A DNA stretch of 35,852 bases, from the NCBI GenBank assembly GCA_022823055.1, contig JAJDXX010000109.1:1-35852 (forward strand), read 5' to 3'. Shown here piece by piece: positions 1-9,557 of this stretch (position 1 is the stretch's first letter; each line of letters starts with the position of its first letter). Origin of the DNA: Candidatus Binatia bacterium. Its GTDB lineage: Bacteria > Desulfobacterota > Binatia > UBA9968 > JAJDTQ01. The notes beneath the pieces were generated by a model. That model ran no database searches. It saw only the letters and a program-made list of their open reading frames with translations, and had not been told where the DNA came from. Made by a program: the position numbers and the translations under genes.

Positions 1-138
1 AAATCCACGCTCTCCCATCCCCGCCGCCTTCACACACACTGCCACGAAGCCGACTGCGTCGGTAAGCCCCTTACAGATGCCCCTCTGTTTCATCCCACGG
101 GGCGGCTCCCCTCGGAACCATGGCCGTTTGCAAGTGGC

Positions 139-267
139 TCACCAGTCTTCCTTCTGTTCCCGGTTGTCCAGGTCCATCGGCCTGACGGTGTAGTCCAGGC
201 CAGATTCCTCAAGCATGATGGAGGCTTTGCGGCCGTTGGAGGTGGCCTTGCTGTACAGGGTGATCAT
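139..267 (-). pseudogene. Glutathione S-transferase N-terminal fragment (42 aa), truncated
   Basis: Minus-strand reading gives MITLYSKATSNGRKASIMLEESGLDYTVRPMDLDNREQKEDW then TGA; resembles the thioredoxin-fold N-terminus of GSTs and stops abruptly where the domain should continue. Confidence 0.55.
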
Positions 268-416
268 CGTGGCTCCTTTCGGTAGCGCGGTGACACGGGC
301 GTCCCATCTGGCGCCGTTCGTCTCGTCGCGAGACGGTTTATAGCGACTTCACCGATTTCCTGTAAACTGAACCGTAGGGACGCATTCATCCCCATCCGAT
401 TCGGAGGATCGGTTCC

Positions 417-2054
417 ATGACGACACCCTATCGCGACATCCTGGACAAGGTGCGGCTGGCGTTTCCCCAGCCGGTGTCCGATCCCATCCACGACTCGTAT
501 TTCATCCATTCCATCATGCGTGCCCTCGACCAGGTGGACGCGCTGAAGACGGAGCTGCCGATCCTCGGCGAGTTGACGGCGGGCGACTTCGAGGCGGCGC
601 GCACGGCGACCTTGCCGGAGGGGACGTCGTCGGTGGAGGCGGTCACGGCCGAGCTCGTGGGCTACCTGCGCGGCATGACGCTCTTCGGCCACCCGCGCAC
701 GCAGCAGAACGTGATCCCGCCGCCCACCATCCCCAGCGTGATCGGCGTCCTGCTGGCCGCGCTGTACAACCCCAACGTCGCCTGGGACGAGTACAGTCGG
801 CTCGTGGCGCTGGCCGAGGTGGAGGCCGCGGGCATCACCGCGGGGCTCATCGGCTACGACCCGGAGCGGTCCGGCGGGGTGTTCACCTTCGGGGGCACCG
901 GCACATCCCTTTACGGGGTCAAGATGGGGCTGGAGAAGGCCTGCCCGGACACCATCCAGAACGGGGTGTCTCGGGACGCCGTGATCCTCGTGTCGGATAC
1001 AGGGCACTACTGCGCCGCCAACATCGCCGGCTGGCTCGGTCTGGGCACGCGCAACCTGATCACCGTCCCTACGACGCCGGAGAACGAAATCGATGTGGCC
1101 CAACTGGACCAGGCCGCGCGAACGGCCCTGTCGGAAGGCCGGAAGATCGCCGCCATCATCGCCACCATGGGCACCACCGATTCCTTCGGCCTCGACGACC
1201 TCGAGGCCATTGCGGCGCTGCGGGACACGCTGGTGGACGAATTCCAGCTCGCCTACCGCCCGCACATCCACGCCGACGCGGTCATCGGCTGGGCGTGGGC
1301 GGTCTTCAACGACTACGACTTCGAGGCCAACCCGCTGGGTTTCCGGCCGCGTACCCTTCGCGCCCTGGCGGGGGCGTGCCGCCGCATGCGCCACCTGCCG
1401 CTGGCGGACTCCGTGGGGGTGGACTTCCACAAGACCGGCTTCGCGCCGTACATATCGAGCCTGTTACTGGCCAAGGACCGCGCCGACCTGCAGCGGCTAG
1501 CCCGTGACCCGGCGCAGATGCCCTACCTCTACCACTTCGGCGAGCACCGTCCCGGCATGTACACGCTGGAGACCTCCCGGGCCGGCACCGGCCCCCTCGC
1601 CGCCATCGCCAACTACCGCCTGTTCGGGCGCCAGGGCCTGCAGGTGGTGCTGGGTCACATCGTGGAGATGGCCCAGCTCCTGCGCGAACACCTGGAAGGA
1701 CGCGAAGGCAGCACCGTGCTCAACCGCGACAACTTCGGCACCGTGAGCCTCTTCCGCGCCTATCCGCCGGGAGTGGACACCTTCGCCATTAAGCGCCAGG
1801 AATTCGAAGACCCCGCCTTCCGCGACAGCCTGCTGGCCCACAACGACTTCAACCGGAAGGTCTTCCAGTACGTCCACTCCGAGGCCATGGCCGGCCGCGG
1901 CGTCGTCATCTCCGGCACCGACTGCTACCGCCGCACCGCCTACGGCGAGCCCATCTACGCCCTCAAGTCCTACATCCTGTCCCCGTTCGTGGACGAAGCG
2001 GACGTGGAGGCCGTGGTCCACAAGATCATGGAGGCGCGGGAGAGGGTGGGGTAG
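417..2054 (+). CDS. Pyridoxal-dependent group II decarboxylase family protein
   Basis: 545 aa ORF; PLP-lysine context 'SVGVDFHKTGFAPY', 'HIHADAVIGWAWAVF' and decarboxylase-like overall layout. Confidence 0.85.
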   Translation: MTTPYRDILDKVRLAFPQPVSDPIHDSYFIHSIMRALDQVDALKTELPILGELTAGDFEAARTATLPEGTSSVEAVTAELVGYLRGMTLFGHPRTQQNVIPPPTIPSVIGVLLAALYNPNVAWDEYSRLVALAEVEAAGITAGLIGYDPERSGGVFTFGGTGTSLYGVKMGLEKACPDTIQNGVSRDAVILVSDTGHYCAANIAGWLGLGTRNLITVPTTPENEIDVAQLDQAARTALSEGRKIAAIIATMGTTDSFGLDDLEAIAALRDTLVDEFQLAYRPHIHADAVIGWAWAVFNDYDFEANPLGFRPRTLRALAGACRRMRHLPLADSVGVDFHKTGFAPYISSLLLAKDRADLQRLARDPAQMPYLYHFGEHRPGMYTLETSRAGTGPLAAIANYRLFGRQGLQVVLGHIVEMAQLLREHLEGREGSTVLNRDNFGTVSLFRAYPPGVDTFAIKRQEFEDPAFRDSLLAHNDFNRKVFQYVHSEAMAGRGVVISGTDCYRRTAYGEPIYALKSYILSPFVDEADVEAVVHKIMEARERVG

Positions 2055-2087
2055 GGATGGCGCTCCTGAGGTTGTGCCGATACAGGC

Positions 2088-3005
2088 TCAATCGTCCGGA
2101 AAGTAATCCGAATCGATCCTCTTCACTTCGTAGGTTTCCTCGGTCGTCACTCCGACGCCGTGGTCGATCATGAACTCGGCGAGTTTGGCTCCGTCGATCA
2201 AAATGATCTTGGTTTCAATATTTGCGGCGAACGCCATCGCCTCACGCGAGAAGGTTGAAGTAGTGATGAAGACGCCCTTACGGGCGCGCTGCCCCTGAAG
2301 GGCGCCAGCAAATTTCTGGACGTCGGGCCTACCGACGACATTCTCCCACCGTTTGGCTTGGACGTAAATGATGTCCAGCCCAAGCCGGTCCTCCTTAATG
2401 ATTCCGTCTATGCCCTCGTCGCCGGAGCGGCCTATCGCCTCACCGGCTTCCTGTCGTGAACCGCCGTAGCCCATGCGGAGGAGCAAATCCACAACGAGTT
2501 GCTCGAAGAAAGAGGGGGGCGATTCCATAACAGCCTTGAGGAGTTCGTCCGCCAAGTTCTTGCGTAGCACCATGTACGCATCCTGTAGGGTTTCCTCAGG
2601 CGTGTTCTCCTGGTTCCCGTTATTCGGGGAGGTTACTCCAACCTGCGATGATGGCTGGCGGCGACGCTGCTGAAAGCTCTTGAATTCTTCGAACTGTTCA
2701 AGAAATTTGATATTGATCGCGGAGGGTTTGTTAGCGAGAACATCACGTCCCCTTTCCGTGATGCAAAAGCAGCCCCTCTTGGGAGATTCCAGTAGGCCGG
2801 CGTTTGTGAGGTATGACCGAGCCCAGTGGACTCGGTTGACAAACCTTGGCTGGCGGCCACTCGGCAAGATTTCCCTTTTCTCGTCGTCCGTTAAATCGAA
2901 GCGTTGGGCTAGGGTGTCGTATGTCTGGCGGAGATGGCGAGTTTCCCCGTCAGTAGCCAGTTCCAACAAAGGCAACATTAGAGACTGGAAGTCCGGAATT
3001 GGCAT
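2088..3005 (-). CDS. mrr: Mrr-type restriction endonuclease
   Basis: Likely start MPIPDFQSLMLPLLELATDGE at 3005 (the 3248 start is over-extended); C-terminal 'GRSGDEGIDGIIKEDRLGLDIIYVQAKRW' matches the D...QxK Mrr catalytic core; N-terminal winged-helix-like Mrr_N. Confidence 0.9.
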   Translation of the reverse strand: MPIPDFQSLMLPLLELATDGETRHLRQTYDTLAQRFDLTDDEKREILPSGRQPRFVNRVHWARSYLTNAGLLESPKRGCFCITERGRDVLANKPSAINIKFLEQFEEFKSFQQRRRQPSSQVGVTSPNNGNQENTPEETLQDAYMVLRKNLADELLKAVMESPPSFFEQLVVDLLLRMGYGGSRQEAGEAIGRSGDEGIDGIIKEDRLGLDIIYVQAKRWENVVGRPDVQKFAGALQGQRARKGVFITTSTFSREAMAFAANIETKIILIDGAKLAEFMIDHGVGVTTEETYEVKRIDSDYFPDD

Positions 3006-3069
3006 GCGTTTCTCCGGTACGTATTCTGCTGGAGCGGTAGATGCGTGTCTCGTAGCGGGACCCAAGCTC

Positions 3070-3288
3070 TCACCCGGCTCGATAAGTCCGCACCGGCAGC
3101 GCCTCGGTCTCCAAGGTGGACAGGTCGAGGCGTTTGGAAGCATTATCGATGTCGAAGCCCACGACGTCCCCGTTGGCGTCGAGATCGACGTTGAGCCCTC
3201 CGGCGACTTCGCGTGTCTCGGTACCCGGTCCCAGCTTGAGTTCGACATAAAGACTGTCGGTTTCGGGGTAGTAGTGGAGTTTCATCAT
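3070..3288 (-). CDS. DUF2283 domain-containing protein
   Basis: 72 aa 'MMKLHYYPETDSLYVELK...NVDLDANGDVVGFDIDNASKRLDL' is characteristic of DUF2283. Confidence 0.85.
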   Translation of the reverse strand: MMKLHYYPETDSLYVELKLGPGTETREVAGGLNVDLDANGDVVGFDIDNASKRLDLSTLETEALPVRTYRAG

Positions 3289-3363
3289 TCTTCCTTTCGA
3301 AAACCGCGATCAAAGAAGGTCGTGGACTCCACCATCGATTGTCTCGTTCAACTTTTCTCCTGG

Positions 3364-4461
3364 TCACTCCCCGTCCAACTCCCGGTGCAGCCACTTCAAT
3401 ATCGTCGGAAACACGTCCGGCGACTCCCCCATATGCCCGCCCGGGAAGAGCCGTATGGTCTTGGGGTCGCCGCACTCCAGCAGCATGAAGAAGTCCTCGA
3501 TGGGTACCTGGAGGTCGTCCTTGCCGTTGACCAGGAGCATGGGGGCGCAGGGCTTGTCGAGCAGGCCCTGGTCCTTGAGGGACAGGATCGGCATGATCTC
3601 ACAGAGTTCGTCGAAGGTGCGCTTGCCGAACAGGTTGGCGCGGGCCTCGATGAGGTCGAAGAGGTAGGAGGAGGCGTTGCGGGAGCGCTGCTGCCAGTCG
3701 GGCTGGAAGAAGCCGTGGATGCCGCCGCCCCAGTTGACCGCGGCGCGCAGGCGCTCGGGCTCCACGTGGGCCAGCTTGGTGGACCAGTAGCCGCCGAAGC
3801 TGGCGCCCAAGGCGGCGATGCGGTCGGAGTCCACTTCGGGCCGGGTGACGAGGTGGTCCAGGGCCGTGGTGTAGACCTCGTGGGCGGTGTCGGAGGCGAG
3901 CACCGGGGACTCGCCGGTTCCGGGGCTGTCCATGATGAAACAACCCCAGCCCTCGGCGAGCATGGACTCGACGAAGCTGTGGCGCTCCTCCTTCCAGTTG
4001 TCGATGCCGCCCCAGTGCATGATGACCGGCGCGGGCCGCTTGTCGGGCAGGCGCAGGTAGCCCACCACCTCCTTGTCGCGCAAGGGCAGGGCGATGCGCT
4101 CCAGCGGGGGGTCGAAGTAGCGCGAGGCGGCCAGGTAGTTCGCGATGGTCTTGCGGTAGGCCCCCTGTTTGCCGGGTGAGCTGGGGAAGGGGTGGCGTGC
4201 GGCGCCGTACCAGGCGGCGGCCTGGAAGTAGGCGGCCTTGGCCTCCTCGGCCTTTCCCTTTCCCTCGGCTTCCTTGGCGGTCTCTTCCCAGCGTGCGCCG
4301 GGTTTGCTCCAGGCGTCGGCCCAAGCGTCGGCGTCCATGCTGGTGAGTTCCGCTAGGGCGCCTTCGGCTTCGGCCGGGTCCATGAGATGGAAGGGGCTGC
4401 GGTTGCCCACGCGCTTGCGGATGCGGTCCTTGATTTCGTCCAGTGTTGCGGCTTCGGCCAT
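3364..4461 (-). CDS. Alpha/beta hydrolase (FrsA/DUF1100-like)
   Basis: 365 aa; nucleophile elbow 'GASFGGYWS', 'VIMHWGGIDNWKEE', 'PMLLVNGKDDLQVP' and terminal 'GGHMG'. Confidence 0.85.
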   Translation of the reverse strand: MAEAATLDEIKDRIRKRVGNRSPFHLMDPAEAEGALAELTSMDADAWADAWSKPGARWEETAKEAEGKGKAEEAKAAYFQAAAWYGAARHPFPSSPGKQGAYRKTIANYLAASRYFDPPLERIALPLRDKEVVGYLRLPDKRPAPVIMHWGGIDNWKEERHSFVESMLAEGWGCFIMDSPGTGESPVLASDTAHEVYTTALDHLVTRPEVDSDRIAALGASFGGYWSTKLAHVEPERLRAAVNWGGGIHGFFQPDWQQRSRNASSYLFDLIEARANLFGKRTFDELCEIMPILSLKDQGLLDKPCAPMLLVNGKDDLQVPIEDFFMLLECGDPKTIRLFPGGHMGESPDVFPTILKWLHRELDGE

Positions 4462-4544
4462 GATGGTGGGTCCTCCGTGTTGCTCAGGTCGGTTGAGAAT
4501 ATCACGGATTCGTAATACACAGTAATTCCGTCAGGTGAAGGGCC

Positions 4545-4877
4545 ATGACGAAAGAGGACCTTTATATCCAGGGCATGGAAGCGTACGCCGACGATCGGGT
4601 GGACGAGGCCATCGAGTCATATAAGCAGGCTCTGGCCGAGGATCCGGATTACGGCGACGCGCTGCACGCCCTGGCCATGGTGTACGCCAATACGGAGCGC
4701 CTGGACGAGGCCATCGAAGTGGGCAAGCGCCTGGTGGAGGCGTGCCCCGACGATGAGCTGGCGCACACGAGCCTTTCCATCTTCTACCAGCGCAAGGGGA
4801 TGATCGAGGAGGCCGAGACCGTCGGCGCCAAGGCGCGCACCTTGGGATGGAAACGGCAGCTCGCCGAGAACAAGTAG
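4545..4877 (+). CDS. Tetratricopeptide repeat protein
   Basis: 110 aa with repeats such as 'DRVDEAIESYKQALAEDPDYGDALHALAMVYANTERLDEAIEVGKRLVEACPDD'. Confidence 0.85.
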   Translation: MTKEDLYIQGMEAYADDRVDEAIESYKQALAEDPDYGDALHALAMVYANTERLDEAIEVGKRLVEACPDDELAHTSLSIFYQRKGMIEEAETVGAKARTLGWKRQLAENK

Positions 4878-4977
4878 CCAGGTAACGCCACGCACGAAAC
4901 GCCGTCGCGTGACCCTCGCGGCCGCCGCCACGCACAGACAGCATTCACAAACTCACCGGACCGTCCGCAAAGAAGGG

Positions 4978-5916
4978 ATGAGCATGAATCTGGACAGCAT
5001 TACCGTCGATTCGATCCGGGACTCGTTGCGCGAGCGCAAGTACATATGCGACCGGAGCCTCGCCACCGTGGTCTATCTCTCGGTGCGCCTGGGCAAGCCG
5101 ATCCTGCTGGAAGGGGAGGCGGGCGTAGGCAAGACCGAGATCGCCAAGGTGCTCGCGGACGTGCTTCAGACCCGGCTCATCCGGCTCCAGTGCTACGAAG
5201 GGCTGGACTCCAACACCGCGCTCTATGAGTGGAACTACCCGAAGCAGATGCTGCGCATCAAGCTGGAGGAGATCGGCACGGGCAACCGCGAGGCGGTGGA
5301 GACGGAGATCTTCTCCGAGGAATACCTCATCAGCCGGCCTTTGCTGGACGCCATCCGCACCGACGGCGCCGAGCCTCCGGTGCTGCTCATCGACGAGATC
5401 GACCGCGCGGACATGGAGTTCGAGGCCTTCCTCCTCGAGGTGCTGTCGGATTTCCAGATCAGCATTCCCGAGGTCGGCACCATCGCGGCGGCCAAGCGCC
5501 CCTACGTGTTCCTCACCTCGAACCGCACTCGCGAAATCCACGACGCCCTCAAGCGCCGCTGCCTGTACCACTGGATCGAGTACCCCACGTTCGAGAAGGA
5601 GTACGAGATCATCACCACCAAGCATCCGGAGATCCAGACGCTCATGGCCGAGCAGATCTGCGCGTTCATGCAGCAGGTGCGGCAGATGAACTTCTACAAG
5701 CGGCCGGGGGTGGCGGAGACCCTGGACTGGGCGTCGGCACTGCTGCTGCTGAACCGCGGCGAGCTGGACCCGGAGATCGTGAAGGAGACCGTGGGCTGCG
5801 TGTTCAAATACCGCGAGGACCTGCACCACCTGGAGGAAGAGCTGTCCGGCGACAAGCTCGACATGGACCGCATCCTCAAGGAGCCGGCCACCGTGGTCGG
5901 CGGGGGCGTCCGGTAA
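4978..5916 (+). CDS. MoxR-family AAA+ ATPase (CoxD-like)
   Basis: Walker A 'LEGEAGVGKTEIAKVLA', Walker B 'VLLIDEIDRADMEFEAFLLEVL', 'FLTSNRTREIHDALKRRCLYHWIEYP'; start taken at MSMNLDS. Confidence 0.93.
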   Translation: MSMNLDSITVDSIRDSLRERKYICDRSLATVVYLSVRLGKPILLEGEAGVGKTEIAKVLADVLQTRLIRLQCYEGLDSNTALYEWNYPKQMLRIKLEEIGTGNREAVETEIFSEEYLISRPLLDAIRTDGAEPPVLLIDEIDRADMEFEAFLLEVLSDFQISIPEVGTIAAAKRPYVFLTSNRTREIHDALKRRCLYHWIEYPTFEKEYEIITTKHPEIQTLMAEQICAFMQQVRQMNFYKRPGVAETLDWASALLLLNRGELDPEIVKETVGCVFKYREDLHHLEEELSGDKLDMDRILKEPATVVGGGVR

Positions 5917-5941
5917 CGCGGTTGCCCGCCCGGATCTCGAC

Positions 5942-7162
5942 ATGGCAAGAGAAGTCAACGAGGAAGAGATCGTCCGCGCGGTGGAGCGCTACAAGCGCCT
6001 GCGCGGCCAGGGCACCATGGCCAACATGCTCGTGTTCGGCCGGGTGCTCAAGGACCTGGGCTTCCGCCTCGGGCTGAGCCAGGTCATCGACGCCAACCGC
6101 TGCATGCCGCTCATCGACATCCGCAGCCGGCCGGACTTCCACCGGACGCTGGCGGCCAACCTGCTCCACGACCACGAGGACATTGCGCTCTTCGACCAGG
6201 TGTTCGAGGCCTTCTGGCAGGGCGACATGGAGATCGAGCCCGCCATGGAGACCATGGAGGTGCCGGCCCAGAGCCCCGACGACTCGCTGGACCCCTCGGA
6301 CGACAGCAGCGGCACGACGGAGGAGACCATCGCCGAAGAGGAGGGCGCGGCCGACGAGGGCGATCCGGACGCGGACCCGATGCTGGTGCCCACCTACAGC
6401 CCCAACGAGCTGTTGAACGAGAAGGACTTCAGCGAGATGGGCATCGAGGAGAGCCGGGCCGTGACCCAGGCGATCCTGCTCATCGCCTCGAAGATCGCCA
6501 CCCAGGTTAGCCGGCGCAAGAAGCGCGCGCGCCGGGGCACCGAGATCGACCCGCGCGGCACCATGCGGCGCAACATCAAGTACGGCGGCGAGCTGGTGGA
6601 GCTGGTGGCGCGCAAGCGGCGCATCAAGAAGACACGGGTGGTGCTGCTGTGCGACGTGAGCGGCTCCATGGATTGCTACAGCCGCTTCCTGATCCAGTTC
6701 ATGTACGGCCTGCAGAACGAGCTGTGGGGCGTGGAGACCTTCGTCTTCAGCACCACCTTGAGCCGCATCACCCACCTGATCCGCACCAAGAACATCGGCA
6801 ACGCCCTGGAGAAGATCTCCAAGAGCGTGCTGGGCTGGTCCGGCGGCACCAACATCGGGCGCTCGCTGGAAATCTTCAACCGCGATTTCGCGGTGAGCAT
6901 GGTGACGCACCGCACCGTCGTGGTCATCATCAGCGACGGCTGGGACCGGGGCGACGTGGGCGTGCTGGAACGGCAGATGCAGGCCCTCAAGCGGCGCTGC
7001 GGCAAGATGATCTGGCTCAATCCGCTGCTGGCGAGCGAGAACTACGAGCCCTTGTGCAAGGGCATGCAGGCGGCGCTGCCGTACCTGGACCTGTTCCTGT
7101 CGGCGCACAACGCCAACAGCCTGGTCCATCTCGGCCACACCATGCGCCGGCTGGTGGCGTAG
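5942..7162 (+). CDS. VWA domain-containing protein, CoxE-like
   Basis: MIDAS-like 'LLCDVSGSMDCYSRF', 'GWSGGTNIGRSL', 'VVIISDGWDRGD'; directly after MoxR. Confidence 0.92.
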   Translation: MAREVNEEEIVRAVERYKRLRGQGTMANMLVFGRVLKDLGFRLGLSQVIDANRCMPLIDIRSRPDFHRTLAANLLHDHEDIALFDQVFEAFWQGDMEIEPAMETMEVPAQSPDDSLDPSDDSSGTTEETIAEEEGAADEGDPDADPMLVPTYSPNELLNEKDFSEMGIEESRAVTQAILLIASKIATQVSRRKKRARRGTEIDPRGTMRRNIKYGGELVELVARKRRIKKTRVVLLCDVSGSMDCYSRFLIQFMYGLQNELWGVETFVFSTTLSRITHLIRTKNIGNALEKISKSVLGWSGGTNIGRSLEIFNRDFAVSMVTHRTVVVIISDGWDRGDVGVLERQMQALKRRCGKMIWLNPLLASENYEPLCKGMQAALPYLDLFLSAHNANSLVHLGHTMRRLVA

Positions 7163-7280
7163 CGCGAAGAGAGTGTCGCCGGGGACGATCGGCAACGCCG
7201 CCCGGGAAGGGCGTATTTCAAACCCGTCCGAGTAGCGGCTTACCGAACTCTTTCGGCAGGCTCGGGACTGGGAGGCATCG

Positions 7281-7622
7281 ATGGAGAACATCTACGACGA
7301 CGTCAAGGAATTCCTCGACAAGGGCGAGACGGTGGCGGTGGCGACCATCGTGTCCACCAAGGGTTCGACCCCGCGGGAGGTCGGCGCCAAGATGGTGGTG
7401 ACGGCCTGGGGCGAGATCCTCGGCACCATCGGTGGCGGCTGCGGCGAGGCGGACGTGCGGCGCGAGGCCATCGAGGTGGTGCGCACGCGCAAGCCCCGCA
7501 CGGTGCGCGTGGACCTGCTGGACGAGATCTCGTCCGACAGCCCGGCGGTGTGCGGCGGCATCATGAACGTCTTCATCGACCCCTGGTGGAAGGACGAGGA
7601 AGGGGACGAGAAGAGCGCGTGA
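7281..7622 (+). CDS. XdhC/CoxI N-terminal domain protein (single domain)
   Basis: 113 aa 'VATIVSTKGSTPREVGAKMVVTAWGEILGTIGGGCGEADV...AVCGGIMNVFIDP'. Confidence 0.9.
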   Translation: MENIYDDVKEFLDKGETVAVATIVSTKGSTPREVGAKMVVTAWGEILGTIGGGCGEADVRREAIEVVRTRKPRTVRVDLLDEISSDSPAVCGGIMNVFIDPWWKDEEGDEKSA

Positions 7623-7677
7623 GGGAGCCTGTCGCGGGCGCCGGGCCCGGACCGGCGTATGGCAAGGTGACGGATGC

Positions 7678-8448
7678 ATGGACGCACTGGTTGAAGAGCT
7701 GATCAAGGTCAAGAGCGAGGGCGCCGGCGCGGTGCTCATCACCGTGGTGGAGTCCGACGGCGTCGACGGGTTGGACAGCGGCGCCAAGTGCCTCGTGCGC
7801 GACGGGCGCATCGTGCTGGGATCGGTGAGCGACCCGGCGCTTGAGCAGAGGATCGTGCGCGAAGCCGCCGAGCGGCTGGCCGAGGAGCGCTCCCGACTGC
7901 TTTCGCTGGAGACGGACTCGGGCGGGCAGGCGGACGTCTTCTTCGAGGTGATGCCGTCGCCGCCCAAGCTTATCGTCGTCGGCGCCGGACACATCGCCGT
8001 GCCGCTGGTCAAGATGGCCAAGCTCATGGACTACCACGTGGTGGTCGTCGACGACCGCATACTCTTCGCCAACCGCGAGAGGTTCCCCGAGGCTGACGAG
8101 GTGGTGGTGGGGGACATGGCCGAGACCGTGAAGGACATGGACATCACCCCCACCACCTACGTCGTGCTCATCACGCGCGGCCACAAGTACGACGAGCCGT
8201 GCCTGCGCGAGCTGCTGGACCGCCCGGCCAAGTACATCGGCATGATCGGCAGCAAGCGGCGCATCAAGGCGTGCTTCGAGCGCTTCAAGGAAGAGGAACA
8301 GATATCAGAAGAGCTCATCTCCCGAGTGTACGCCCCCATCGGCCTCGACATCGCGACGGAAACTCCCGAAGAGATCGCGCTGGGTATCCTGGGCGAGATC
8401 ATCAAGGTCCGGCGCGGCGGCAAGGCCCGGTCCCTGTCCCGGAAGTAG
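7678..8448 (+). CDS. XdhC/CoxI family protein with C-terminal Rossmann domain
   Basis: 256 aa; 'KLIVVGAGHIAVPLVKMAKLMDYHVVVVDDR', 'YIGMIGSKRRIKACFERF', 'VYAPIGLDIATETPEEIALGILGEII'. Confidence 0.92.
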   Translation: MDALVEELIKVKSEGAGAVLITVVESDGVDGLDSGAKCLVRDGRIVLGSVSDPALEQRIVREAAERLAEERSRLLSLETDSGGQADVFFEVMPSPPKLIVVGAGHIAVPLVKMAKLMDYHVVVVDDRILFANRERFPEADEVVVGDMAETVKDMDITPTTYVVLITRGHKYDEPCLRELLDRPAKYIGMIGSKRRIKACFERFKEEEQISEELISRVYAPIGLDIATETPEEIALGILGEIIKVRRGGKARSLSRK

Positions 8449-8486
8449 AGGTTCGTATCCTGTCCACGCGTTCCCGCGAAACTCGG

Positions 8487-8888
8487 GTGAAAGGGGAGGT
8501 GTTCTCGGACCTGGGACGCGCCGGTGCGTTTCTGGGCGTCGACTGGGTGCGGGAGGCCATCCGTGAGCGGATCGGGTTCGATCCCTACCCCGGCACATTG
8601 AACCTGCGGCCGCGCGGGGACGAGCTGTCCCGCTGGGAAGAGGTCCGGCGGGACGGGGCAAGGAGCGTGGTGTCGCCGCCCGATCCGGGTTTCTGCGGTG
8701 CCTTCCTCTACACGGGCTTTCTCGAAGGCTGGGCATCTTCGGCGGGACCGCGCGAAAAGGTCGCGGTGGTGGTGCCCGAGGTCAGGGACTATCCCACAGA
8801 CAAGCTGGAGATCATCGCCGCGGTTTCGTTGAAGCAGACCCGCTCGGTGCGTGACGGCGACGAGTTGACCGTGGTTTTCGGCGAGTAG
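8487..8888 (+). CDS. Archaeal-type CTP-dependent riboflavin kinase (DUF120) domain protein
   Basis: 'VKGEVFSDLGRAGAFLG...IGFDPYPGTLNLRP...KLEIIAAVSLKQTRSVRDGDELTVVF' shows the PYPGTLNL and EIIA...L.DGD motifs of archaeal RibK. GTG at 8487 chosen; exact start uncertain. Confidence 0.85.
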   Translation: MKGEVFSDLGRAGAFLGVDWVREAIRERIGFDPYPGTLNLRPRGDELSRWEEVRRDGARSVVSPPDPGFCGAFLYTGFLEGWASSAGPREKVAVVVPEVRDYPTDKLEIIAAVSLKQTRSVRDGDELTVVFGE

Positions 8889-8912
8889 GCAGTTTACAGG
8901 AGGTAAGTCCGC

Positions 8913-9506
8913 ATGCGTCGTGTCATCGTAGGCCTGTCAGGGGCCACCGGTTCCATCTACGGAATCCGCATACTCCAGGTGCTGCACAAGATACCGGACA
9001 TCGAGACCCACCTCGTCATGAGCAAGGCGGCCAAGATGACGCTCCAGGTGGAGACGCCGCACACGGTCAAGGAAGTGGAAGCCATGGCCGACATGGTGCA
9101 CGACATCAACAACATCGGCGCGAGCATCGCCAGCGGCTCGTTCCGCACCGAGGGGATGGTCATCGCGCCGTGCTCCATGAAGTCCATGGGCGGCATCGTC
9201 ATGTCCGTCGGCGGCGACCTGCTGGTGCGCGCCTCGGACGTCATCCTGAAGGAGCGGAAGAAGCTCGTGCTGGTGGTGCGGGAGACCCCGCTGCACCTGG
9301 GGCATCTGGAGAGCATGGCGCAGCTCACGCGCATGGGCGCGGTGATCTTTCCGCCCGTGCCCGCCTTCTATCACAGGCCCAAGACCCTGGACGACGTCAT
9401 CAACCAGACCGTGGCGCGGATACTCGACCAGTTCGACGTCGAGACCGACATGTTCCACCGGTGGGACGAGGAGTCCCTGAGCCGCTATCCCGGCGACGGG
9501 CAATGA
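8913..9506 (+). CDS. ubiX: UbiX family flavin prenyltransferase
   Basis: 'RRVIVGLSGATGSIYGIRILQVL', 'VIAPCSMKSMGGI', 'LVLVVRETPLHLGHLESMAQLTRMGAVIFPPVPAFYHRPKTLDDVI'. Confidence 0.93.
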   Translation: MRRVIVGLSGATGSIYGIRILQVLHKIPDIETHLVMSKAAKMTLQVETPHTVKEVEAMADMVHDINNIGASIASGSFRTEGMVIAPCSMKSMGGIVMSVGGDLLVRASDVILKERKKLVLVVRETPLHLGHLESMAQLTRMGAVIFPPVPAFYHRPKTLDDVINQTVARILDQFDVETDMFHRWDEESLSRYPGDGQ

Positions 9507-9557
9507 GCCCGAGCCGCGTTCCCCGGTGAGCGCCGGACCGCCCGCGCGGAGAGCCGC

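Noticed and set aside
264-1430. 388-aa minus ORF opposite the PLP decarboxylase
   Set aside because: Low-complexity R/H/G/V-rich antisense translation typical of high-GC shadows; the plus-strand decarboxylase explains the region.
2680-4179. 499-aa plus ORF
   Set aside because: Antisense to mrr, DUF2283 and the hydrolase; no domain features; shadow ORF.
5876-7291. 471-aa minus ORF
   Set aside because: Antisense shadow of CoxE; composition-driven open frame.
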